This document shows positions 18,946-26,759 of a stretch of 64,000 nt of DNA, piece by piece. The notes beneath the pieces are model-generated. The model did not search any database. It had not been told where the DNA came from and was given only the letters and a program-made list of their open reading frames with translations. How positions within the stretch are numbered: the stretch's first letter is position 1; the number at the start of each line of letters is the position of its first letter. Source of the DNA: JAFGXT01 sp963677165 (GTDB lineage Bacteria > Verrucomicrobiota > Lentisphaeria > Victivallales > SZUA-371); the NCBI GenBank assembly GCA_963677165.2, contig CAXXSX010000002.1:620001-684000 (forward strand), in the 5' to 3' direction. The translations under genes and the position numbers were made by a program.

Positions 18946-19992
18946 TCATTTATAAATTCCATTTAAAAAAATTGTTTTCCCATTTTTTGTACTTGCTTCA
19001 ATGGCTTCGGCCAATTCCGCTGTTTTAAGTGCATCCATCAGGGGTACTTTCATTGGTATGTCATGCTGTACTGAACTGATAAAATCGAACATGATTTTTT
19101 CCGTTACCGATACATCTCTGTAAGTCCTGACTTCGGGAGCCATATGTTTATGGTAAGAATCACGGCAATCCTTTCCTGTTCCCTCTCGTTGACTTTTATA
19201 TTTGGGACGTTTACATATCTCAAGATTATTATTAATTTTCAACGTATAATTTTCACTATGGATTTGGTACGAAATTTCCGGGCTGTAAGACATGCTGGAG
19301 TAATGAAACCGGCCGATAGCTCCATTTTCAAATTCCAATACTGCAATTAATTCGTCCGGACTCGGATAACGGCGGTCAATTACTTTTACCATTTCCCCTT
19401 TTACTTTCTTTACCATTCCGCCGTATTGGAGCATTACGTCAAGCGCGTGGCAACAATGAAACGGAATTTGTGATACCTTCAAACGGAAATTATCAGGATC
19501 ATTTCTCTGGAAATTTATCACTTCCGTTTCGCCGGGATGAAACCAGTTGCAGTTTATACTAAAAATATGACCAGGATTATTTTCTTTTATGAAGTTCAAG
19601 CCGTCAATATGATAAGGCATGTACCGGCGCATTAAGCCGACATGCACCGGTACTTTGTTTTTTTTCGCCATTTGCACGAGTTCGTACACCTCAGAGGCAG
19701 AAAAAGAAACCGGTTTCTCGATAAATACGGGCTTACCGGCTTTCATTGTATTCCGTAGTGCCTGAGCATGATTAAACGGATCAAGACTAATAATAAAGGC
19801 GTCAATTTGAGGATTTGATATTAACTCATCGGGAGAAGAACATATAGTTCCGCCATATTCATTTTGTATCCTTTCCATTGCAGACGGGATAATGTCATAC
19901 AAAGCTGTGACTTCATATAGTTCATCATAACGCAATGAATCAAGAAGCACTTTTGTACGATTTCCGCATCCGTATAAACCAAGTTTAATCAT
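18946..19992 (-). CDS. Gfo/Idh/MocA-family oxidoreductase
   Basis: A 348-residue NAD(P)-dependent enzyme starting MIKLGLYGCGNRTKV; the ATG at 19992 is preferred to the TTG two codons upstream. The EKP signature is PVFIEKPVSFSAS and the next strand is VHVGLMRRYMPYH. HCCHALDVMLQYGG is the catalytic-helix counterpart. It is only distantly similar to the oxidoreductase at 13450. It is divergent from the AraC gene at 20190. Confidence 0.88.
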   Translation of the reverse strand: MIKLGLYGCGNRTKVLLDSLRYDELYEVTALYDIIPSAMERIQNEYGGTICSSPDELISNPQIDAFIISLDPFNHAQALRNTMKAGKPVFIEKPVSFSASEVYELVQMAKKNKVPVHVGLMRRYMPYHIDGLNFIKENNPGHIFSINCNWFHPGETEVINFQRNDPDNFRLKVSQIPFHCCHALDVMLQYGGMVKKVKGEMVKVIDRRYPSPDELIAVLEFENGAIGRFHYSSMSYSPEISYQIHSENYTLKINNNLEICKRPKYKSQREGTGKDCRDSYHKHMAPEVRTYRDVSVTEKIMFDFISSVQHDIPMKVPLMDALKTAELAEAIEASTKNGKTIFLNGIYK

Positions 19993-20189
19993 AAGCAATA
20001 AAAACCTATTTAATTATTAATTTAAAACAATCAACTTAATTTATATGATAGAACTAATTGCATCATAAATCTTTAGCTTTACTGGCTTTTTTTTTGCACA
20101 AATTCACTTTTTTTTACTATCAGTTTATTGATTTATACTGTCTGGTATTGTAATCTTAAGTAAAATCGGGAAACGCAATAAGGTATTAT

Positions 20190-21071
20190 ATGGCAATTGA
20201 TCGAATATTAAGAACTCAGGCTGATTCCAGATCCGGCTTCATGATTGAATTGTTTGGCCGTATTACTGCCTCACCCGGTTGGAGGGGGGAACTTCATCAT
20301 CATTCTTTCTGGGAATTTATCTTTATCAAAGAAGGTGATGGGACTTTATTTCTGCCTGAGGGTGGAAAAACTTTCAACAAGGGAGCCGTTTTTCTTATTT
20401 CTCCTAATGTAAAGCATAAGTTTTGTCATAATTATTCCAGCGGAAAAGCGAATCATTTATATATTGGCTTTATGATTCTTGACGCGTCACTATCGTTTTT
20501 GTTGGAGAATAGTGGTCTTTTTTTCCCAGATACATCGGAATTTGATAAGATTGACCCCGGATTTACAAATGCCCTTAAATCATTTTGCAAAAAAATCAAG
20601 GGAAAAGCATTTGATCCATATGATCTCCACAGGCGCTTCGAAGCAATAGGATTAATCGGACGTTTCGTAAATATTTTAGCGGAAATAAATAAAACTCTTT
20701 TAGACAATAAATCAGCAAAACGCCCTGAAATGATCGTACAAAAGGTACTTGAATATATCTCACATAATCTGGACAAAAATATTAAAGTGGCAGAAGTAGC
20801 TTCTTTATTGTATTTGTCTCCACATTATCTGGGGGAAGTGTTCAGAAAAAATATTGGAGAACCAGTAAAGGTATATCATAACAGGCTTCGTATGCAGCGG
20901 GCAGCTGATCTTTTGAGTGATACAGCAATGAATATTTCACAAATTGCTGAATCATTGGGTTTTGAAAGCATTCACTATTTTTCCCGACGATTTAAACAAT
21001 TTTACAATATATCACCTAATAAGTACCATCATCCAGCCCAATCTAATTTTCCCCAAAATGATAACTCATAA
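20190..21071 (+). CDS. AraC-family transcriptional regulator with cupin domain
   Basis: A 293-residue regulator. The N-terminal cupin has HHHSFWEFIFIKEGDGTL and FNKGAVFLISPNVKHKF. The C-terminal AraC domain includes VASLLYLSPHYLGEVFRK and ends LGFESIHYFSRRFKQFYN. Divergent orientation points to the oxidoreductase/DUF4838/prepilin/cupin genes to its left as targets. The IS66-related repeat starts 45 bases after the stop. Confidence 0.9.
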   Translation: MAIDRILRTQADSRSGFMIELFGRITASPGWRGELHHHSFWEFIFIKEGDGTLFLPEGGKTFNKGAVFLISPNVKHKFCHNYSSGKANHLYIGFMILDASLSFLLENSGLFFPDTSEFDKIDPGFTNALKSFCKKIKGKAFDPYDLHRRFEAIGLIGRFVNILAEINKTLLDNKSAKRPEMIVQKVLEYISHNLDKNIKVAEVASLLYLSPHYLGEVFRKNIGEPVKVYHNRLRMQRAADLLSDTAMNISQIAESLGFESIHYFSRRFKQFYNISPNKYHHPAQSNFPQNDNS

Positions 21072-21116
21072 TGAAGCTCGACTTGAAGCAAATCAAAATA
21101 TTGGAAGCCAACAGCA

Positions 21117-21273
21117 TAAGCGTAATACCTGACGCATCTATGCGTGCGTAATGTGGGGTGCTATGTTTTCCGAGTAAAAATAAATCATTCGTGGGAACAT
21201 GCGATGGGACGGCCAATGAAACGTGACTGGAAACGTACGCTGGAATTATGGCAGGAAAGCGGTCTTGATAAAA
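21117..21273 (+). repeat. Left copy of IS66 end plus truncated tnpA start
   Basis: Starts with TAAGCGTAATACCTGACGC and includes the first codons of tnpA (ATG at 21204, MGRPMKRDWKRTLELWQESG), then breaks off at 21273. By hand it is identical to the reverse complement of 24571-24727. Identity on this scale implies a recent duplication or inversion. Confidence 0.85.
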
Positions 21274-21286
21274 GGTTTCATACACT

Positions 21287-21306
21287 GTAAACGTAATATC
21301 TGACAC
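21287..21306 (+). repeat. IS66 terminal inverted repeat, tnpC side
   Basis: GTAAACGTAATATCTGACAC matches the other tip GTAAGCGTAATACCTGACGC at 17 of 20 positions. It lies 44 bases beyond the tnpC stop, as expected for the distal IS66 end, and 13 bases from the truncated extra copy. Confidence 0.75.
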
Positions 21307-21330
21307 ATGTCGGGGAGAGTTGGGCGGTGA

Positions 21331-22740
21331 TCAGCTGTAATACAAATCAGATTTCCGCCAGTTACCGGGGAGTGACTCGGCAAGCCGTGATCCCGGGTGT
21401 CCGTTGATACGGCGAAGGACATCGTCCAGATAAGTGAATACATCGATATTCATTATGCGGCAGGTCTGTACCAGACTCATCAGGATTCCAGCGGCGTCTC
21501 CGCCCTTGCAGCTACCCAGGAACATCCAGTTTTTTCTGCCAATTGTAAATGGCCGCAGAGCTCGCTCGCTGACACCGTTGTCCGGCTGGAGATATGGATT
21601 GACCAGAAACGTATAGAGTGCTTTCCCAAGATTCTGCATGTAGGAGATGGCTGCGGCAAAAAAGGAGTCTTTCATGACCTCGTCTTTCTTCACCGCTTCT
21701 GCCGTAATGGAAAAAAAGTTCATTGATCAACGGACGGATTTTCTCGTTTCGAACCCCCAGGATACGTTCAGCCTGGATTTCACGGTCGAAATTTTTCATG
21801 GCGCGTTCGTAGCGGTAAAGATTGCGGATCAGACGCAGCACCTTATTACGCAGGGTCACCGGCGCGTCTCCCGCCTCAATATATTTTCTCCGCACATGCA
21901 TCCAACAGGCACACTCGATAATGGAGCCGTCTTTGAACAGGACATTATATCCGCCGAAGGCATCCGCGTGCAGATAAGCTTTGAAGTCTTTCAGCATTTT
22001 TTCAGGATAAGTATGATTACGCTGAAGCGTAAAATCATAGATTCGGAAGGGCGGACCTTTGCCGCCGGCGGCATAAACCCAGATGTATGTTTTTTTCGTT
22101 TTCCCGGTCCCGGGATTGAGCATTTTTACCGGAGTCTCATCGGCGAAAATAATGCCGCGACTGATTATTTCCTGTTTCATCAATTCATACAGCGGACGCA
22201 GTGTCTCGGCTACTTTGACGCAGCCGGAACTCAAAGTCTGCCGGCTGATGTCGATTCCTGCCGAACGCATCATTTCTTCCAGTCGGTAATGCGGCAGATG
22301 CAACGCGAATTTACTGTAGATCACCTAGGCGTACATGCTTTCGTCGAGGATGCCGCCGGGTATCGCGAAATCCGGCGCCGGAGCGCGTTTTACGCCTTCG
22401 ACAGCGTTGGCCGGATCAGCATATTTCGGATAAATAAAAACCTTTACAAACCAGTATCCCGGCTTGTAGGCCAGCTTTTCCACGCGGTCATCGCCGATGC
22501 GTTTCAACGGAGTTCCATCTGCATTGAACTTCTGTTCTTTCGGTAAATCTACGACGACTTGTTCGCGAGGCAGATCATCGGGAATCAGTTCCTGCAACGA
22601 ACGGCGTTTGCGACGGGATTTTTTGAGAGACTCCGCTTGTAGTTCTTCCGGTTTACCGGTACCGCGATAGACGTCAGTTCTTCCGTACTGACGATAACTC
22701 GGCCTTTTCCTCTGATTTTCTTCAGTTCATCACGAAACAT
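21331..22740 (-). pseudogene. tnpC: Decayed IS66 transposase TnpC
   Basis: Three pieces of one DDE transposase. 22597-22325 carries the central linker (RRSLQELIPDDLPREQVVVD, read partly upstream of 22597). An in-frame TAG at 22327-22325 replaces the Gln expected before VIYSKFALHLPHYRLE. The core follows (IIFADETPVKML, KAYLHADAFGGYN, CACWMHVRRKYIEA). A T-run frameshift at about 21710 moves the end into another frame (NPYLQPDNGVSERALRPFTIGRKNW). The first ~100 residues are missing or scrambled near 22740. The gene cannot make active transposase. Confidence 0.85.
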
Positions 22741-23111
22741 GTCTTTATTCGGAACAGGAACAGGCAGATTATTATTTGTCGACTCATAAGGCGTTGTCCG
22801 GTGAAGACTGGTTTTACGGTACTATCTGGTGGAAGTGGGATGAGCATCAGCACCGTCCGCACTATTCCTTGCTGATGGACATTATGTTGGTTGCGAACCT
22901 ACTCCGTTCATGCAGCAGTCCATGCGTGACTGGTGCAGTGGAGCACAACTGCGAAAATCTCCTGTAGTCCCGAAAATCAGTAAGAATTAGTGGTAAAACC
23001 AAGGCAACATTTTCCCCTCCGGAATTTTTTACACTAATAATAGAACCATGTCTTGCATTGTAAGAAATGGACTGTTAATATATGTGATACTTAATTACAT
23101 GGAATGAAAAT
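22741..23111. other. Gap between decayed tnpC and the PIG-L gene
   Basis: A 63-codon plus-strand frame (22776-22967, DWFYGTIWWKWDEHQHRP) might be the tail of a displaced gene but matches nothing I know and lacks a ribosome site. The last 100 bases are AT-rich and presumably hold the PIG-L promoter. Confidence 0.4.
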
Positions 23112-23909
23112 ATGTTTAATGAAAAACGTTTTCTTGTGATAGGAGCACATCCTGATGATGCGGACCTGGTCTTTGGTGGAACCGCGTTGAAATTAACGAA
23201 AGCCGGACATCAGGTTAAATTTGTTTCGGTTGCCAATGGCGACGGCGGTCATCAGAGTATGGATCGGAAAGAGCTGGCGGAACGTCGTTATGCCGAAACT
23301 CAGGCTTCGGCAAAAATAGCCGGTTTGGAGGAATACCAGGTTCTGGATAACAGCGATTGTACTTTGGAGGCATCACTTGAAAATCGTGCGAAAATCGTCA
23401 GGATCATCCGTGAATTCGAACCGGATGTGGTGATTTCCCATCGGATTTACGACTATCATGCGGATCATCGGGCTACCTCGCAACTGGTACAGGATGCGTC
23501 CTTTATGGTTACTGTGCCGTTGTATTGTCCGGAAGTCCCGGTTCCGGACGTGTGGCCGGTTTTTGCCTACAGCTGGGATCGTTTTCAGCAGCCGGTGTCG
23601 TTCCGTGCTGACGCAACTGTAATTATTGATGATGTGATTGGAGAAAAACTGGCGATGATGAACTGCCATACATCACAATTTTACGAATGGCTGCCATGGA
23701 ACAAAGGTTATAAGGATTTCAATGTCAATACAATGACCGAAGAGCAAAAAGTCAGGTGGCTGACGGAGAACTGGTTATGTCGCAATGCCAAACAGGCCGA
23801 AATTTACCTGCCGGAAGATCAAAAGGCGGTATATGTCGAGTCTTTTGAGCAGTCGGAATACGGCAGAATGGTTTCTACTGAAGAATTCGCCCGGCTGTTT
23901 TCCTGCTGA
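23112..23909 (+). CDS. PIG-L family deacetylase (LmbE-like)
   Basis: A 265-residue zinc-dependent N-deacetylase. The metal/catalytic motif is VIGAHPDDADLVFGG at the start, with the third ligand region in YDYHADHRATSQLV and the DGGHQS loop after VSVANG. Such enzymes deacetylate GlcNAc-containing lipids or sugars, or mycothiol/bacillithiol-like conjugates. It reads opposite to the surrounding tnpA, tnpB and tnpC, ending 66 bases from tnpB, and is intact while the transposase genes are broken. It could be cargo or a host gene trapped by insertions. Confidence 0.9.
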   Translation: MFNEKRFLVIGAHPDDADLVFGGTALKLTKAGHQVKFVSVANGDGGHQSMDRKELAERRYAETQASAKIAGLEEYQVLDNSDCTLEASLENRAKIVRIIREFEPDVVISHRIYDYHADHRATSQLVQDASFMVTVPLYCPEVPVPDVWPVFAYSWDRFQQPVSFRADATVIIDDVIGEKLAMMNCHTSQFYEWLPWNKGYKDFNVNTMTEEQKVRWLTENWLCRNAKQAEIYLPEDQKAVYVESFEQSEYGRMVSTEEFARLFSC

Positions 23910-23975
23910 TTTTTTCACTGATTTAACCATAAATAAATATAGCATAAAACCAGTAAACTTCCCCTCAAAACGCAA

Positions 23976-24311
23976 TTAATTTCGAGAAAATCTTCGCTTT
24001 GTCTTCAATGGGACAACTCCCTCCAGAAGCATCGTCAGCTGACGGCGGTCCAGACATATTTTCCCGCCATCAGATTTGGGAAGAGAAAAGGTTCCACTGG
24101 TCAATCGCTTGTAAAACAGCGCCATCCCGTCGCCATCTCAAAACATGATTTTTACATGCGTCTTCGGACGGTTTATGAATACATAATAAGCGCCGTCGTC
24201 CGGACGCCCCTCATGCTGGTAAACCAGCATGCTAAGCCCATGAAAACTCTTGCGCATATCTGTTGGCTGCAGATACAAATAGATCGGACGGTCACCTGGC
24301 AAACTGATCAT
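23976..24311 (-). pseudogene. tnpB: IS66 TnpB with an internal stop
   Basis: The frame starts with ATG overlapping the tnpA stop (ATGA) and reads RPIYLYLQPTDMRKSFHGLS, then RPKTHVKIMF, a TGA at codon 58 (24140-24138) where IS66 TnpB has Trp, then DGDGMALFYKRLTSGTFSLP, ending at 23976. One TGG-to-TGA change has inactivated it unless TGA is read through. Length of about 111 codons is near the family norm. Confidence 0.85.
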
Positions 24312-24640
24312 AAATTACTCACCGCCTTTAAGATATTTCTCAGCAGCTTCGGATTGAAATTTTCCGGTACTTCGATCCGGTAGCCGTAGTCGAGGATCAG
24401 TGTCAGTGAATTTGGGGAAGAATCATTACTTTCATCGCTTTCTTCCCGACACAAAAGCTCGGCAAACGTTTTGCCGTCCGTTGCCCTGCGGACATCTTTA
24501 TCGGGATAATATTTTCGAAAATGATAATAGAAACGTTTCATCGGAATGTTGTGTTCAGTGCAGAATTCTTTTTTATCAAGACCGCTTTCCTGCCATAATT
24601 CCAGCGTACGTTTCCAGTCACGTTTCATTGGCCGTCCCAT
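24308..24640 (-). CDS. tnpA: IS66 TnpA accessory protein
   Basis: Start at the ATG at 24640 (MGRPMKRDWKRTLELWQESG), rather than the longer frame, because the duplicated end also carries this start. The 110-residue protein has the HTH pattern of IS66 TnpA (GLDKKEFCTEHNIPMKRFYY) and a C-terminal beta-segment (SLTLILDYGYRIEVPENF). It appears intact and overlaps tnpB by four bases. Confidence 0.85.
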   Translation of the reverse strand: MGRPMKRDWKRTLELWQESGLDKKEFCTEHNIPMKRFYYHFRKYYPDKDVRRATDGKTFAELLCREESDESNDSSPNSLTLILDYGYRIEVPENFNPKLLRNILKAVSNL

Positions 24641-24727
24641 CGCATGTTCCCACGAATGATTTATTTTTACTCGGAAAACATAGCACCCCACATTACGCAC
24701 GCATAGATGCGTCAGGTATTACGCTTA
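24571..24727 (-). repeat. Right copy of the IS66 end
   Basis: Reverse complement of 21117-21273. This copy is the functional tnpA side: the tnpA ATG at 24640 lies inside it and the gene continues leftward past the repeat. The tip reads GTAAGCGTAATACC from 24728 on the minus strand, matching the GTAAGCG typical of IS66 ends. Confidence 0.85.
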
Positions 24728-24836
24728 CGTTTAAAAACTGGTAGGCTCTAGATTGACAGAAATTTTATATCCTTTTAAATCAACGAGATATGAGTTGAAA
24801 GTGCTTTGGGCTGAGAGCTTATGCTGAAAATAAAAA

Positions 24837-24909
24837 TGGTACATGGAACAGGACTCGAACTCATTACCAGTTTACAATTTCTATGGAGGAATCTTTCCTC
24901 ATTCCATTC
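24837..24909 (-). tRNA. tRNA-like sequence, probably decayed
   Basis: On the minus strand, 73 bases can be laid out as GAATGGA (acceptor 5'), a D-arm GAGG-AAAGATT-CCTC, an anticodon-like TTGTAAA loop, a T-loop in ATGAG-TTCGAGT-CCTGT and an acceptor 3' TCCATGT followed by ACCA. The acceptor pairs with one mismatch, the T-stem has only partial pairing and the anticodon stem is poor. The loop would give GTA (Tyr) or TGT (Thr) depending on register. It lies between the IS66 end and the RT/ubiquitin-like island, where a tRNA attachment scar would be expected. A chance resemblance is possible. Confidence 0.3.
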
Positions 24910-24949
24910 ACGTGTGTCGATCAAAAGTTTTCACCTATATATTACTAAA

Positions 24950-25108
24950 TTAGAATAAGCAGGATGCTGCTTGTTTCTGTCGTTCAGAGCCTCAATGGTT
25001 ATTTGTTGCCATCGGGGCTTTGGTGTTTTTAGGGCTAAAAGAGCCAGCGGAATAAGACAAGTTTCGTCTGGGAATCATTAAATTTCGGGGTGTCCGAGTA
25101 GATACTCG
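24950..25108 (+). ncRNA. Structured RNA upstream of the RT operon; retron msr-msd candidate
   Basis: Five hairpins fill the 160 bases: one near 24956-24971 (AGCA/TGCT), a long one at 24985-25022 (CAGAGCCTC with GGGGCTTTG, then ATGG/CCAT, loop of 10), GGCT/AGCC at 25033-25045, AGAC/GTCT at 25055-25069 and CGAGTA/TACTCG at 25095-25108. It precedes the DUF6908 and retron-type RT genes, and retron RTs use an upstream ncRNA of about this size. I could not find the long a1/a2 end pairing of known retrons, and the DUF6908 gene separates it from the RT. Confidence 0.4.
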
Positions 25109-25135
25109 CGTACAGTAAATATTGGAGGATTTTAT

Positions 25136-25534
25136 ATGGAAATGAAAAGATTGAATCAGGATGCGAAAGCAGTATTTGAACAGCTGCTTTCGAAGATGAA
25201 AAATGGATATTTAAAGTTGGACAGTGGTCGCAGGTTTATGCCTGCGGTCGTTGAAGACATCGGTGAGATTGATGGATACGGCAAGCTGTATTCAGTGGCG
25301 CATTATGGAGAGCTTAACGGTGACTTGATGCGAGATCCGGATGTGACATTTGTGGAAAAGGACGGAGAGTATTACCCGGTTTCGTTCCGCAACGATTATT
25401 TGGGTGTTGATCAGGAAGTTTTTACTTATTCAAATGATCAGGTTACTACTATCAATTATGAGCTTCAGCACGAACTGGCAGACTTTGCCAATGGCTGGAT
25501 GAGGAATATAAAAGATCAGCAAGGACTGGAATGA
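25136..25534 (+). CDS. DUF6908-like protein
   Basis: A 132-residue acidic protein with FMPAVVEDIGEIDGYGKLYSV and YYPVSFRNDYLGVDQEVF, which I recognise as the DUF6908 pattern seen on plasmids and integrative elements. GGAGG sits 7 bases before the ATG. Its TGA overlaps the RT start (ATGA), so the two are translationally coupled. Function is unknown; the coupling suggests it serves the RT. Confidence 0.65.
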   Translation: MEMKRLNQDAKAVFEQLLSKMKNGYLKLDSGRRFMPAVVEDIGEIDGYGKLYSVAHYGELNGDLMRDPDVTFVEKDGEYYPVSFRNDYLGVDQEVFTYSNDQVTTINYELQHELADFANGWMRNIKDQQGLE

Positions 25535-26370
25535 TGGATGCTTCAGATTATATCATTCATAAAATTCCCAAACGGAATGGAGGTTTCAGAACTATCGCTG
25601 AACCAAAGCCTGAATTAAAGCATAAACAGAAAGCTATTATGCGATGGCTGCAGCAGAGTGTAATCAGGCCCGGTAAGTATGCTCATGGATTTGTTCGCGA
25701 TAAATCGATTGCGACTCATGCGGCAATGCATGTTGGCAAACGGGTAATCGTGAAAGTCGATATCCATGACTTCTTTGGAAGTACTACTATCGGAATGGTA
25801 CGTCGTGCGTTGACTTTCGAAGGCGTCAAGTACGATGTAATCGACAAGATTATTGATATCTGTATGCTGGATAAGGTGCTTCCGCAAGGGGCTCCATCCA
25901 GTCCGGTACTGAGTAATCTTGTGCTCAAACGACTTGATGCTCGTATGGCTGGTCTTGCCCGTAAGTATCAGGCAACGTATTCGCGATATGCCGACGACCT
26001 ATGTTTCAGTAGTAATAATCCAGACCTGAATCACATAATTCCGGCCATTGATGAAATCATTCGCGATACGGGATACAAACTGAATCGTAGTAAGACCCGG
26101 GTAATACGACGTGCAAAACGCCAAGTTATTACCGGATGTGTTGTCAATCAAGAACTGAATGTACCTCGCGAACTGCGTCGGCAGGTCCGAGCGCAGATTC
26201 ATAATCTCAAACAAAACCTAATCGCCACCGGCGAACTGGATGAAGATACATACCTGCAGCTTCAAGGCATGGTATCATTTTTTCATTCCGTGAAACCTCA
26301 GATGGCAGTAAACTTTCGTCGCCAATTACGGCAGATCGAAGATCTCAAAACAGCAATGATAAACAGTTAA
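25531..26370 (+). CDS. Retron-type reverse transcriptase
   Basis: A 279-residue RT. In order: FRTIAEPKPELKHKQKAIMR (fingers), HAAMH at 63-67 in the place of the retron NAxxH box, the first catalytic Asp in VKVDIHDFF (D77), QGAPSSPVLSNL at 119-130, the catalytic YADD at 153-156, and VITGCVVNQ at 199-207, the VTG box of retron RTs. Length matches retron RTs and is too short for a group II intron protein; no maturase or endonuclease domain is present. It is coupled to the DUF6908 gene and is followed by a 390-base structured leader and the ubiquitin-like gene set. RT assignment is firm; retron rather than another short RT class is probable. Confidence 0.88.
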   Translation: MMDASDYIIHKIPKRNGGFRTIAEPKPELKHKQKAIMRWLQQSVIRPGKYAHGFVRDKSIATHAAMHVGKRVIVKVDIHDFFGSTTIGMVRRALTFEGVKYDVIDKIIDICMLDKVLPQGAPSSPVLSNLVLKRLDARMAGLARKYQATYSRYADDLCFSSNNPDLNHIIPAIDEIIRDTGYKLNRSKTRVIRRAKRQVITGCVVNQELNVPRELRRQVRAQIHNLKQNLIATGELDEDTYLQLQGMVSFFHSVKPQMAVNFRRQLRQIEDLKTAMINS

Positions 26371-26759
26371 AAATAATCTACCCACGGCATTGATTCCAGC
26401 GTTGATCATCCGGCTTTGCGACCCGGATAAAACTTAAGTAACGCCAGAATCCGGGCGATGTTGCGTCGCCGTCGGAAAAATAATCTGACTGTCTGTCAGG
26501 TTGAAACTCTGCTTACACATACGCTACGATCCTGGACAAGTCCAGGATCTTCGGCTCCGTTCCAGCAGCTTTTCAAAGCGTGTCCGTACGACGGACTGCG
26601 TTAGTAATGTTTCATACTCCGCAAACAAGTTTGCTTTGGAAACATGAAATACTTTCGCTGTCTAAACTGTTATTATTGCTTACCTTCCCCCAAAACCTGC
26701 AGATAGGGCATCTCTCCTGGTCCTATCTGCTCTTTTCAACTTTAACCCAAGGAATAATC
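26371..26759 (+). ncRNA. Multi-hairpin leader between RT and E2-like genes
   Basis: No frame is credible in these 389 bases, but hairpins follow one another: ATCCGG/CCGGAT (26408-26428), GGCGA/TCGCC (26454-26470), AATCTGAC/GTCAGGTT (26482-26502), a perfect 10-bp GATCCTGGAC/GTCCAGGATC with loop AA (26528-26549), GCTTT/AAAGC (26568-26579), repeat R1 (26582-26645), and GCAGATAGG/CCTATCTGC (26698-26730) followed by TCTTTTC, which may be an attenuator. The dense structure suggests a functional RNA or regulated leader rather than spacer. Confidence 0.55.
26582..26645 (+). repeat. Repeat element R1 (double hairpin)
   Basis: GTCCG-TACGA-CGGAC is followed by an outer stem ATGTTTC/GAAACAT enclosing GCAAAC-AA-GTTTGC. 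It shares long stretches with R3 (30206) and, in the second hairpin, with R2 (28464). Stem changes between copies are compensated, pointing to selection on RNA structure. Confidence 0.7.

Larger units (their letters stand above)
21117..24727. mobile_element. IS66-type element bounded by perfect 157-bp inverted repeats, carrying a PIG-L gene
   Basis: The outer ends are exact inverted copies (21117-21273 and 24571-24727) of the IS66 tip plus the start of tnpA. Between them lie tnpA and tnpB (leftward, right side), a PIG-L deacetylase gene (rightward) and a decayed tnpC (leftward, left side). The tnpC-side tip GTAAACGTAATATCTGACAC is at 21287-21306, so the left copy of the tnpA end is an extra piece. 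No 8-bp target duplication is visible. Confidence 0.75.

Noticed and set aside
22776..22967. 63-codon plus-strand frame after tnpC
   Set aside because: No start signal or recognised motif, and it lies in a rearranged stretch; kept only as a remark in the gap entry.
24138..24140. UGA recoding (TGA as Trp) in tnpB
   Set aside because: TGA is used as the ordinary stop in several intact genes here (for example DUF6908 and tnpA), so a nonsense mutation is simpler.
25531..26370. Group II intron or DGR reverse transcriptase
   Set aside because: No maturase/endonuclease domain or intron ends, and no template/variable repeat pair was seen; VTG and length favour the retron type.
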